Assembly (NCBI GenBank): GCA_005792145.1
Contig: SXSS01000113.1
Span: forward strand, 1-41,299
Direction: 5' to 3'
DNA: 41,299 bases
DNA from: Planctomycetia bacterium
Lineage (GTDB): Bacteria > Planctomycetota > Phycisphaerae > Phycisphaerales > SM1A02
The translations under genes were made by a program, and so were the position numbers. Under the pieces are notes generated by a model. That model worked only from the letters and a program-made list of their open reading frames with translations. It had not been told where the DNA came from and made no database searches. Below are positions 25,211 to 33,254 of this stretch, in pieces. The first letter of the stretch is position 1, and every line of letters starts with the position of its first letter.

Positions 25211-26682
25211 CCGTCGATCAACTGCACATCAGGTCGAGCAAGCCGAAATTGCTTTGATCCCTCTGGGGTTGTTTGGCTCGACCATATATAGAGTCGTCGA
25301 AGCGACTTCAGCTTCGTCAAAGATGCGAGTCCGCTATCTGTCAATTTCGTCGCGACAAAGTTGATCGATTCCAACTTCGGCATTCCCGCAAGTTGTGCCG
25401 CAACTTGATCACCCGCTTGCGTGTGATCGAGTCGAATGACCCGCAGGGATTGAAATTGCACGATGATTGATCCAACCAAATCTGAAATCGCGCTGTTGGC
25501 AAGATTCAGCACAACAAGAAAATCAGCCAGCGAAACCAACTTGTCGACCTGCGCATCACCAATCGGTGGAGCTGCGAGGCTGGCATTGGCCTCATAATTT
25601 GAACTGCCTTGAGCAAGCGGTTGCACCGTCACTCCAAACTTCGCCATCGCCAAAGTCTGCGCCTGAATGCGAGTCAATTCATCGGGAGTCAACGATCGCT
25701 CTGGCAACGTCCAACGATTGTCAGAGACCGCACCAGGCGAAATTCCATTTCCTGCGGATGCGCCTTGAACAATCCATTCGCGAATCAGCGCAACATCCGC
25801 AGGTGAAACCCGATCACCATCCGGTGGCATCGCGGAGTCATCGCTCACTGGCAATTCGATATTCCTCAACAGCAAACTCGCAGCTGGATCGCCGGGCTTC
25901 ACCGCCCACTCGCCCTTTCGCTCCGTCGTCATCCACTTCCAGTCATCAAGGCGAACGCCGCCTTTGCTCTTTCCGTTGCCGTGACATTCATAACAATTCG
26001 CGCTCAAGATTGGCACGATTTGTTTGCCGAAATCAACAGTCGCCTTTCCTCCAGCGCTCAATACGGCTGGCGTGGGCGCCGGCGTGGGCGCCGCTGTTTC
26101 CGAAACGGCAGTTGATGAAACTTCAGTTGCAATTTGTGGCGTCTGGGCAATTCCTAATTGGACTTTCGCGGCATTCGCAGCTGCATCGCGCTGCGACTTT
26201 TCAGTTTGATCAATCGCAGTCCACAACGCATCGGTGATGTACCCATCGCCATAGACCATCGATCCACCAAGATGACCAGTGAATCCCAAAGCCCCGGCGG
26301 TTGCCAGCAACACCATACGCCACGCTCCAGACAAACTGGTCTTGGGTCGAGCGCGAATGATTGAACCGCTGATCGCAAGAGCCATCAAGAGAACTGCGGC
26401 AGCGATCCCAATCCAGCGATGGAGAAAAAGATTCAGCGAGAGACTGCGATTCAGGAACTCCGCATTAAACCATCCGCTCGTCGCAGTCACCACTGCAACA
26501 ATTGCGGCGAACCACACCGCCGTCAACGCGAATGAAGAAGGCCCTGCATCACGACGCACCGCACCCCATAACTCGACAATCGCAGCGACAATCCCAAGTG
26601 CGATTGGAAAGTGAAGAACCGCAGGATGCAATGTTCCGACGAATGTCAACCAGGCGTCAAGAGAAGAAATAGCAAGAATCAT
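25201..26682 (-). CDS. DUF2231 membrane protein fused to planctomycete-type cytochrome c and leucine-rich repeats
   Basis: A 493-residue three-part protein. The N-terminal membrane part (about 15-145) has four helices with HPAVLHFPIALG, typical of DUF2231. A Pro/Ala/Thr linker follows, with a doubled APTP from a 12-base repeat. The middle has a single c-type heme site CYECHG (230-235) with KGGVRLDDW and AMPPDG after it, as in planctomycete-type cytochrome c domains. The C-terminal part (about 375-480) is leucine-rich repeats. It is probably an inner-membrane electron carrier with a periplasmic binding surface (inference). ATG 26682 is chosen over TTG 26700 because TATCCT lies 7 bases before it. 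Confidence 0.85.
   Translation of the reverse strand: MILAISSLDAWLTFVGTLHPAVLHFPIALGIVAAIVELWGAVRRDAGPSSFALTAVWFAAIVAVVTATSGWFNAEFLNRSLSLNLFLHRWIGIAAAVLLMALAISGSIIRARPKTSLSGAWRMVLLATAGALGFTGHLGGSMVYGDGYITDALWTAIDQTEKSQRDAAANAAKVQLGIAQTPQIATEVSSTAVSETAAPTPAPTPAVLSAGGKATVDFGKQIVPILSANCYECHGNGKSKGGVRLDDWKWMTTERKGEWAVKPGDPAASLLLRNIELPVSDDSAMPPDGDRVSPADVALIREWIVQGASAGNGISPGAVSDNRWTLPERSLTPDELTRIQAQTLAMAKFGVTVQPLAQGSSNYEANASLAAPPIGDAQVDKLVSLADFLVVLNLANSAISDLVGSIIVQFQSLRVIRLDHTQAGDQVAAQLAGMPKLESINFVATKLTDSGLASLTKLKSLRRLYIWSSQTTPEGSKQFRLARPDVQLIDGQE
26069..26092. repeat. 12-base tandem duplication in the linker of the cytochrome/LRR gene
   Basis: Two exact copies of GGCGTGGGCGCC, in frame, giving APTPAPTP in the linker. 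Confidence 0.85.
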
Positions 26683-26715
26683 GCGATAGAGGATAGCCAA
26701 GTCAAGCGCATTCGA

Positions 26716-27891
26716 TCACTCATCGATTCGCACAATCGCCGCGGCTCGATTGACTGCCTCCGCACCAAACTTCGCACGGATCGCATCCGCCGCGCCATCA
26801 AGTCGCCGCTGTCGATCCAACTCTGGATCGGGAAAGAGCGCAGCGATATCAGTCTGCGTTTCAAGACCCCCAAGACTGACGCCAATCAAGCGCAGAGGTT
26901 GCGCCTCTTTCGAAGCCCACTGATCAAACAAATAACGCGCGCTCGACCAGAATTCCATTGAAATATCCGTCGCTGCTGAAAGAGTTGTTCGCCGAGTCAC
27001 AGTCTGAAAATCCGCGAATCTCAACTTCAATGTGACGCTGCGCGCGACAAGCCCCTGCCGGCGAAGTCGAATCGCGACACTTTCAATCTGACCAAGCAAC
27101 ACCTGTCGCAGTCGATCGAGATCGAGCGTGTCATTTTCAAATGTTTCCTCTTGGCCGATGCTTTTCGACGCTCGTTCTGGAACGACATCACGCGCGTCAA
27201 TCCCCTGCGCCAATTGCCACGCGTGTCGACCCGCCTCGCCAAGATCTCCAAATACTTGCGCTTCACTCACCCGCTGCAAATCTGCGAAGATTGCATATCC
27301 CTGTCTGCGAAATCGCTCCTCCGCAACTGGTCCAACTCCCCACATTCGCCCGATATCAAGCGGCGCGAGAAATTGCATCAACCTGTCGCTGTCGACGATC
27401 ACCACTCCGCGCGGCTTGTGTAAATCCGACGCGATCTTCGCGACAAATTTTGATGGCGCCAATCCAATCGAGCAATTCAATCCTGTTGCTTCGCGCACGC
27501 GTGCGACGATTTGCACAACAGTGTCAGCAGGTGCGCCAAAGAGCCGTTGGGTTCCGGACAAATCGACGAAGGCTTCATCAAGCGAAAGTGATTCCACCAA
27601 CGGCGAAAAACTTCGCAGCACATCCATAAACACATCAGAAAGTTCCTGGTAACGCCGCATTCGAACTGGTCGAATGATCGCGCTTGGACACCGCCGACGT
27701 GCTTCGCCCATCGGCATCGCAGATCGACATCCGAATGCTCTTGCTTCATAACTCGCCGCGGAGACAACACTGCGCGCACCCTCACCACCGACAAGCACTG
27801 GAAGTCCCGCGCAACTGGGATCATCCATCTGCTCGACGCTGGCATAGAACGCATCAAGATCAACATGTGCGATCGCACGGGAATGTTGCAC
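26716..27891 (-). CDS. dinB: DNA polymerase IV (Y family)
   Basis: A 391-residue Y-family translesion polymerase. Metal ligands lie in HVDLDAFYASVEQ (D11) and SLSLDEAFVD (D105, E106); Y16 is the steric-gate position. The palm and fingers are followed by the helix-hairpin-helix region (LDIGRMWGVGP) and the little-finger domain (about 240-345). The usual C-terminal beta-clamp peptide is not obvious in the last residues. It bypasses DNA lesions with low fidelity. The start is GTG, 9 bases after the murG stop, so it is probably read from the ftsW-murG transcript, an unusual partnership. Confidence 0.94.
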   Translation of the reverse strand: MQHSRAIAHVDLDAFYASVEQMDDPSCAGLPVLVGGEGARSVVSAASYEARAFGCRSAMPMGEARRRCPSAIIRPVRMRRYQELSDVFMDVLRSFSPLVESLSLDEAFVDLSGTQRLFGAPADTVVQIVARVREATGLNCSIGLAPSKFVAKIASDLHKPRGVVIVDSDRLMQFLAPLDIGRMWGVGPVAEERFRRQGYAIFADLQRVSEAQVFGDLGEAGRHAWQLAQGIDARDVVPERASKSIGQEETFENDTLDLDRLRQVLLGQIESVAIRLRRQGLVARSVTLKLRFADFQTVTRRTTLSAATDISMEFWSSARYLFDQWASKEAQPLRLIGVSLGGLETQTDIAALFPDPELDRQRRLDGAADAIRAKFGAEAVNRAAAIVRIDE

Positions 27892-27900
27892 AGGAAGAGA

Positions 27901-29124
27901 TTACGCCGTTGCGACGGAAGACCGAAACGCGCGTTCACGCAAGACAAATTCTGCGATCTGCTCCGCGCTATCTGGCGGCGGCATCAACTGAAGCGCCTTG
28001 CGCATTGCATAGCGTTTCTCAGCGGATCGCATCAAATCCAGCACGCATGCGCCAAGGCCTGGCATGTTCTTCTGCGCATCAATCTGATCCAATTCCATTG
28101 CTGCGGCACCTGCAAGAACCAAAGGCATCGCATTTTCACGCTGATGCAAATCTTGGTGATAAGGATATGGCGCAAAGATTGTGGGAATCTGATTTGCTTG
28201 CGCTTCTGCGACCGAACTTGCTCCAGCGCGACTGAGCGCCAAGTCCGCGGCGCCCCACGCCAAACCGATTCGATGCATAAATGGAATCACTGCCGCGCGC
28301 ACTCCAGATTCTCGCCATGCACGCTCGTATCGAGCGACGCCACCAAGAGGATTCGCGCCGCACAAATGCAATACTTGCCAATCGCGAAAATGACCAGAAT
28401 GTGATCGCGCCAATTGAACTGCAAGTTCATTCAGACTCTGAGCGCCTTGCGATGCGCCAGTGATCAACAACACGCGCACAGCGGGATCGAGTCCCAATTC
28501 CGCGCGACAGAGTTCCGCAGATGCTGGCGCAATTGCGATTCTGCGAATGGGCATCCCGATGATCTCGCTTGCAAAGTTTGGAATGTTCGGCACCGGTACA
28601 GCCGAGACCGTGCGTGTCGCAAATCGCGCGACCATTCGATTCGCTCGTCCAGGTGTTGCGTCCAAGTTGACAAGCAAGACTGGAATTCCAGCTTTGCGTG
28701 CGGCGGCAACAACTGGTGGCGTGACAAATCCGCCAAGAGACACAACCCAATCTGGTCGGCTCTTGCGAATGAGCGCGTCCGCATCTTTGCGCGCAAGGCG
28801 AAGACCCACAAGAAAACGCATCAAGCGGCGCGGGTTCATCGAAAATGGTTCGGCGCGAATAGCCGAAAACTCAGCTCCAGATTCGCTCAACATCGATGCG
28901 TCAATGGACCGAGCAGAACACGCGAAAATCGCTCGCGCACTTGGATCAAGAGCTCGAATCCGTTCGGCGATGGCAAGCCCTGGCGAAATGTGACCGCCTG
29001 TACCACCACCTGCAAGCATAATCACTTTGCCCAGCAAACCCGTTGATGCGTCATCATTCATCTTGGAACTCTTGGGAATCCTAGACCCGCTTCCGTGGGG
29101 AAATGGAAGTGACGCGCTACTCAT
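27901..29124 (-). CDS. murG: UDP-GlcNAc:lipid I N-acetylglucosaminyltransferase
   Basis: A 407-residue GT28-family enzyme that adds GlcNAc to lipid I to make lipid II on the inner face of the membrane. It has the glycine-rich donor loops LAGGGTGGHISPGLAIAE and LLITGASQGAQSLN, and the acceptor/UDP region LALSRAGASSVAEAQANQIP with PYPYHQDLHQRENA. It is longer than E. coli MurG (355), partly because of about 30 residues before GGTGGH. The ATG at 29124 overlaps the ftsW stop (ATGA); an internal ATG at 29061 would give a more usual N-terminus, so the start is not certain. Confidence 0.93.
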   Translation of the reverse strand: MSSASLPFPHGSGSRIPKSSKMNDDASTGLLGKVIMLAGGGTGGHISPGLAIAERIRALDPSARAIFACSARSIDASMLSESGAEFSAIRAEPFSMNPRRLMRFLVGLRLARKDADALIRKSRPDWVVSLGGFVTPPVVAAARKAGIPVLLVNLDATPGRANRMVARFATRTVSAVPVPNIPNFASEIIGMPIRRIAIAPASAELCRAELGLDPAVRVLLITGASQGAQSLNELAVQLARSHSGHFRDWQVLHLCGANPLGGVARYERAWRESGVRAAVIPFMHRIGLAWGAADLALSRAGASSVAEAQANQIPTIFAPYPYHQDLHQRENAMPLVLAGAAAMELDQIDAQKNMPGLGACVLDLMRSAEKRYAMRKALQLMPPPDSAEQIAEFVLRERAFRSSVATA

Positions 29125-30365
29125 TCTGGGACAATTGCTCCTGCATCAACACTGCCCATTACGCTCTCGCCTGCGCCATCCTCCGCTCTCGCTCTTGCAT
29201 CCTCTCGCGCCATCTTTCGATCCATTGACATAATCAATCCCAAAGACAAACACGTCAACATCCATCCAGTTCCACCGCGAGAAATCAGCGGAAGTGCGAT
29301 GCCTTTGGTCGGCGCCAAACCAGTGACAACCAAGATATTGATGAGCGCTTGAAATCCGATCGTTGCCAAGATTCCAAGTCCGACAAGTTGGCAAAATGGC
29401 GAGAGTCGTGATTCTTGCTTCGCACCGCGCAACATCAAACCACCCTCCACCGAACGATCTTTCAATGCGCCGATCACCAACCATCCGCACCACAGCAGAA
29501 ACGCATAGAGCGCAATGACCAGAAATGCACCGATCATTCCACTCTCTTCGCAGATGATCGCATAGATAAAGTCCGTGGTTCCTTCAGGCAAATATCCAAA
29601 TTTCTGCACGCTGTTGCCAAGTCCACGACCAGTCAATCCGCCTCCAGAAATCGCGCCCATCGACTGAATGATGTGATAACCAATCCCTTGCGAATCCGCA
29701 TATGGATCGACATATGCAAGGATGCGGTTGATGCGATACGGACTGACGATGATCAGTCCAATAAATCCCATCAATGCCATCGGCGCCAACATCGCGGCGT
29801 GCCACCATTTGCATCCAGCAGCGACAACAATGATCAACGCGATCAACATAATCAGCGTCGCGGTTCCTAAATCTTCAACTGCGATCCCCATTGCGACCAC
29901 TGCGGTGAAAACAATCGGCGGAAGAAAGCCGCCCCAAAAACTTTTCATTTTCGCCCCTCGGCGAATGCACCACCATGCCAAGACCAATGGCATTCCCCAC
30001 TTTGCGATCTCACTCGGTTGAAATGTCACAGGTCCCAAACTGATCCATCGACTTGCGCCATTTACCTCGCGACCAATTCCTGGCACATGAACAAGAACGA
30101 TGCCCGCAAAGATCGCCAAGATGATCCACCAGATTGGATTGAGCGCACCCCGCGCATTTTGAAGTTTATCAATTGGCAATCTCGATCCGATCAGCAGGCA
30201 CAACGCAGACGCGATCGCAAAGAGTGTCGCTCGGCCACCGAGAATGGCGTCAAGGGTCGTCTTGCTATCGCCGCTGACATCAAGACTGGCGGAATTGACA
30301 AAGACGACGCCCAATACCAACAGGCACATCGAACAGAGAGCGATACCTTGTCCTGCTCTTAGCAT
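29121..30365 (-). CDS. ftsW: Septal lipid II polymerase FtsW (SEDS family)
   Basis: A 414-residue SEDS protein with about ten membrane helices. Signature blocks are GREVNGASRWISLGPVTFQP, PSEIAKWGM, VVAMGIAVEDLGTATL, FGYLPEGTTDFIYAIICEE and the C-terminal LPLISRGGTGW. FtsW polymerises lipid II into glycan strands at the septum; RodA is the close alternative, and the neighbouring murG favours FtsW. Start chosen at the ATG before RAGQGIALCSM; a longer upstream frame lacks family resemblance. It leads the ftsW-murG-dinB operon and is divergent from miaB, 72 bases apart. Confidence 0.93.
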   Translation of the reverse strand: MLRAGQGIALCSMCLLVLGVVFVNSASLDVSGDSKTTLDAILGGRATLFAIASALCLLIGSRLPIDKLQNARGALNPIWWIILAIFAGIVLVHVPGIGREVNGASRWISLGPVTFQPSEIAKWGMPLVLAWWCIRRGAKMKSFWGGFLPPIVFTAVVAMGIAVEDLGTATLIMLIALIIVVAAGCKWWHAAMLAPMALMGFIGLIIVSPYRINRILAYVDPYADSQGIGYHIIQSMGAISGGGLTGRGLGNSVQKFGYLPEGTTDFIYAIICEESGMIGAFLVIALYAFLLWCGWLVIGALKDRSVEGGLMLRGAKQESRLSPFCQLVGLGILATIGFQALINILVVTGLAPTKGIALPLISRGGTGWMLTCLSLGLIMSMDRKMAREDARARAEDGAGESVMGSVDAGAIVPE

Positions 30366-30437
30366 CCTGCATCTATCGGCATCTGACTGCAAATCCCACA
30401 AAGTTTGCCCTGCGATTGAGTATTCTCGTCCCTTCAA

Positions 30438-32063
30438 ATGTTGCCCGTCTATCTCGAAACTTTCGGCTGTCAGATGAACGAACTCGACAGCGAGCTTGTC
30501 CAAGGACAATTGAGCGCGCTGGGATATCGCTTCGTCGCTCGTCCCGAAGATGCGTCGGTCATTCTGTACAACACTTGTTCCGTACGCGAGCAAGCCGAGC
30601 AGAAGGCGTACAGCCGAATCGGCGTAATCAGCGCGCGCAAACGAGCGGGAGAAAACCTCATTTTAGGCGTCATCGGCTGCATGGCCGAACGCGACGGATT
30701 AGATCTTTTCCGTCGGCATCCGCAGGTCGATTTGATGTGTGGTCCTGGAGAACTCGACCGCCTTCCCCAACTGATCGACAATGTTCGAAAATCAAATGCG
30801 GCTCAAGAATTGGATTTTGCGCAACCACTTGCGCTTGCTGATCGAACGGCCCTCGCTGGCAATCGAAGCCGCCGATCCATCACCCTTACCGCGGCCGAAG
30901 ACAACTTGGAAAACCTCGATCTTTCCAGAGCATTTGACCCAGATTCCAGCGGCGGCAAGCGGCACAGCGCCTATGTCCGAATCACCCGTGGATGCAATAA
31001 ATTCTGCACATATTGCGTGGTTCCAAACACTCGAGGTGCGGAAGTTCATCGCCCGCCCGATCACATTGTTGATGAATGCAAACGGCTTGTCGATGCTGGC
31101 GTGATCGAGATCACTTTGCTTGGGCAAACGGTCAATCACTATCGATATCAACACGGAAGCGCGGTGACAATTGATGGTCGCGAAGCGCCACAAGTTGGTC
31201 CAGGGCTTTCGGCATTTCGCGCATCTGCGGCAAGCACTGGCAAACGAACAACGACTTTCGCGGATCTACTGCGACGCATTCACGAAGAAGTGCCAGCTTT
31301 GAAGCGACTTCGTTTCATCACCAGTTATCCTCGCGACTTTGGCGACGACATCTTAAGTGTGATGCGAGATTCTCCTCGTATTTGCCGATATCTGCATGCG
31401 CCTGCGCAAAGTGGATCGGACCGCATTTTGAAATTGATGAACCGCGGATATACGGTCGGCGAATATTTGGATTTCGTACATCGTGCGATGGCGATGTTGC
31501 CAGACCTCTGCCTTGCTGGAGATTTCATTGTTGGATTTCCAACCGAGACTGACGAGGATTTCGAGATGACATGCGCCCTCGTCAATCAACTTCCATTCAA
31601 GAACAATTTCATTTTCAAATATTCTCCTCGGCCTGGAACAACTGCTTTCGACCGATTGAAAGACAATGTTCCCGAAGAAGTCAAGCGATTTCGAAACAAC
31701 CAATTGCTCGCAATTCAGACCGAAGTTTCGCACGCGACTCATAAAAAATGGATCGGACGCCAAGTGGAAGTGCTCTTTGACGAGGTCAGAACATTCGAGA
31801 GAGCAAACAACGCAAAGTCGAATGCGAGCCCGATAACCATAATGGGCAAGGAAATCCCCTCCTCCAGCGGAGCAATTCCCGCCCAGAACAAGTTGTTTCA
31901 GTGTATTGGCAGAACCGCAGGCGACCTCATTTTTGCGCTTGAATGTAATAACGAGCAAGAAGCCTGCTTATTTATCGGAAAAACTGCCCATGTTGAAGTC
32001 TTTGCCGCATCGGCGCTGCTGCTAACTGGTGGGCTTTCCAAAGCTTTGGCAATCGCTGAGTAA
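30438..32063 (+). CDS. miaB: tRNA-2-methylthio-N6-dimethylallyladenosine synthase
   Basis: A 541-residue methylthiotransferase that adds a methylthio group to i6A37 of tRNAs. The N-terminal UPF0004 domain has cysteines C11, C47 and C81 for the auxiliary 4Fe-4S cluster. The radical SAM site is RGCNKFCTYC (C186, C190, C193) followed by VVPNTRG. The C-terminus (about 430-530) is the TRAM region. It is longer than E. coli MiaB (474) because of inserts at about 122-176, about 232-262 and in the TRAM domain. Start: ATG 30438, with no Shine-Dalgarno and TATTCT 11 bases upstream. Confidence 0.94.
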   Translation: MLPVYLETFGCQMNELDSELVQGQLSALGYRFVARPEDASVILYNTCSVREQAEQKAYSRIGVISARKRAGENLILGVIGCMAERDGLDLFRRHPQVDLMCGPGELDRLPQLIDNVRKSNAAQELDFAQPLALADRTALAGNRSRRSITLTAAEDNLENLDLSRAFDPDSSGGKRHSAYVRITRGCNKFCTYCVVPNTRGAEVHRPPDHIVDECKRLVDAGVIEITLLGQTVNHYRYQHGSAVTIDGREAPQVGPGLSAFRASAASTGKRTTTFADLLRRIHEEVPALKRLRFITSYPRDFGDDILSVMRDSPRICRYLHAPAQSGSDRILKLMNRGYTVGEYLDFVHRAMAMLPDLCLAGDFIVGFPTETDEDFEMTCALVNQLPFKNNFIFKYSPRPGTTAFDRLKDNVPEEVKRFRNNQLLAIQTEVSHATHKKWIGRQVEVLFDEVRTFERANNAKSNASPITIMGKEIPSSSGAIPAQNKLFQCIGRTAGDLIFALECNNEQEACLFIGKTAHVEVFAASALLLTGGLSKALAIAE

Positions 32064-32087
32064 ACAAAATAATTCATTAAAATTTTT

Positions 32088-32119
32088 GCCCCAAAATTTG
32101 ACGCACCAATTTTTGGGGC
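32088..32119 (+). terminator. Possible terminator after miaB
   Basis: A 9-bp stem GCCCCAAAA/TTTTGGGGC (32088-32096 with 32111-32119) with a 14-base loop, followed by TACTTTACTT rather than a clean T-run. A moderate candidate. Confidence 0.5.
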
Positions 32120-32200
32120 TACTTTACTTATGGAGAACTTGGAAAAAGGGACGTGTTTCGATCTTGTATCGCTTCCCTATTTTTCGAAAGGTTCCCAAAC

Positions 32201-32947
32201 ATGAAATCTCTTGCTCTTGTTAGCGCAGTTGCGCTCATCTCCTCAACCGCAGGTGCAGCATTTACTGGCTGGACTTCTGAAATGACCACAGTTGGTAGTC
32301 GTAACGTCTATAAGATTTATGCGAATTTTAACAGTGTCGGCGCTGGAGCGAATGCCTCCGCCACGCGCGTCTTGAATGTGTTCGACTTCGCTAAGGCCGA
32401 TTCAACTCCAGAAAACAATCAGCTTGCCGCTGGATCATCTGGCGTTATGAACGCTGTTCATAATGACAATTTCATCGGCGATATCGACAGCGACGGCGAC
32501 GGCTACCCTGATGTTTTTGGCAGCGTTGGAACTTGGGGTGCATCTACTTCTGATATGAGCTCCACGCAATCTTTGACCGATTCCTTTGTCACTATGCAGA
32601 ACATTGGCAACGGTTGGGGAACAGCATTCGATCCATCGTTCGTCACAACATATGGATCACTCGCAGGTGGCATTGCTCCACCAAACGTCAACGCTGGTTG
32701 GTATGACGCAACCCCAGGAACCCAGAACCTCATCGGAACAACTTTAAGAGTTCGCTTGATGCAGATTTCACGAATTGCAGCCGAAGATAACAATCTTTAC
32801 ACCGCAAATATGACCCTTGGCTATGCATACCTCGGATCAACTATTGCCCAGTTCGGCTATGGAAGTTTCACGATCGGTCAACCAGCTCCAGGCGCAATCG
32901 CCTTGCTAGGACTTGCCGGTCTCGTCGGACGCCGTCGTCGCGCCTAA
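32201..32947 (+). CDS. Secreted protein with PEP-CTERM-like sorting tail
   Basis: A 248-residue exported protein. A signal peptide occupies 1-19 (cut near AGA). The body contains an acidic stretch DIDSDGDGYPDVFG (about 105-118), like a calcium-binding loop, and is rich in Gly/Ser/Thr. The tail is PAPGAIALLGLAGLVGRRRR plus A, the same signal as in the genes at 2-70 and 428-1051. It should be membrane-inserted and cut by an exosortase-like enzyme. The start is the ATG 9 bases after GAAAGG; an upstream in-frame ATG at 32153 would bury the signal peptide. Function is unknown. Confidence 0.85.
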   Translation: MKSLALVSAVALISSTAGAAFTGWTSEMTTVGSRNVYKIYANFNSVGAGANASATRVLNVFDFAKADSTPENNQLAAGSSGVMNAVHNDNFIGDIDSDGDGYPDVFGSVGTWGASTSDMSSTQSLTDSFVTMQNIGNGWGTAFDPSFVTTYGSLAGGIAPPNVNAGWYDATPGTQNLIGTTLRVRLMQISRIAAEDNNLYTANMTLGYAYLGSTIAQFGYGSFTIGQPAPGAIALLGLAGLVGRRRRA

Positions 32948-33254
32948 AGCCCGACTCGGTTAGTTTATTGGGAAGCGATTTCAGCCCACCACCTTTTTCT
33001 AGGTGGTGGGCTTCTTCCTTTTTGGGGTGGTTATGCATCTGACCTACCTTGTTCAGGTGTTGGGAAAGTGAAGTTCCTGCCCGTCAACCACAACGCCGCC
33101 CGCCAAGATATGAAATTTGTAAATTTTCAAAGGTTTTGTTGCCGACCATTATTTTTGGGGCTATCCTTGTTTGAGATTACAGATTCAGCACTGTGTTATA
33201 TCTTGTCACCTGTATTGAGACCCAAGAAAAGACTTTATAAACGGAGAAACTACT
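32948..33254. other. Intergenic region with terminator and leader of the 33255 gene
   Basis: This 307-base gap holds the terminator at 32983-33020 and then an AT-rich leader. Two promoter candidates are visible: TTGAGA (33171-33176), 17 bases, TGTTAT (33194-33199); and TTGAGA (33215-33220), 15 bases, TATAAA (33236-33241). The first has better spacing. No gene is seen. Confidence 0.45.
32983..33020 (+). terminator. Rho-independent terminator
   Basis: A perfect 12-bp stem (32983-32994 with 33001-33012), 6-base loop TTTTCT, then a T-rich tail. It ends the 32201-32947 transcript. Confidence 0.9.
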
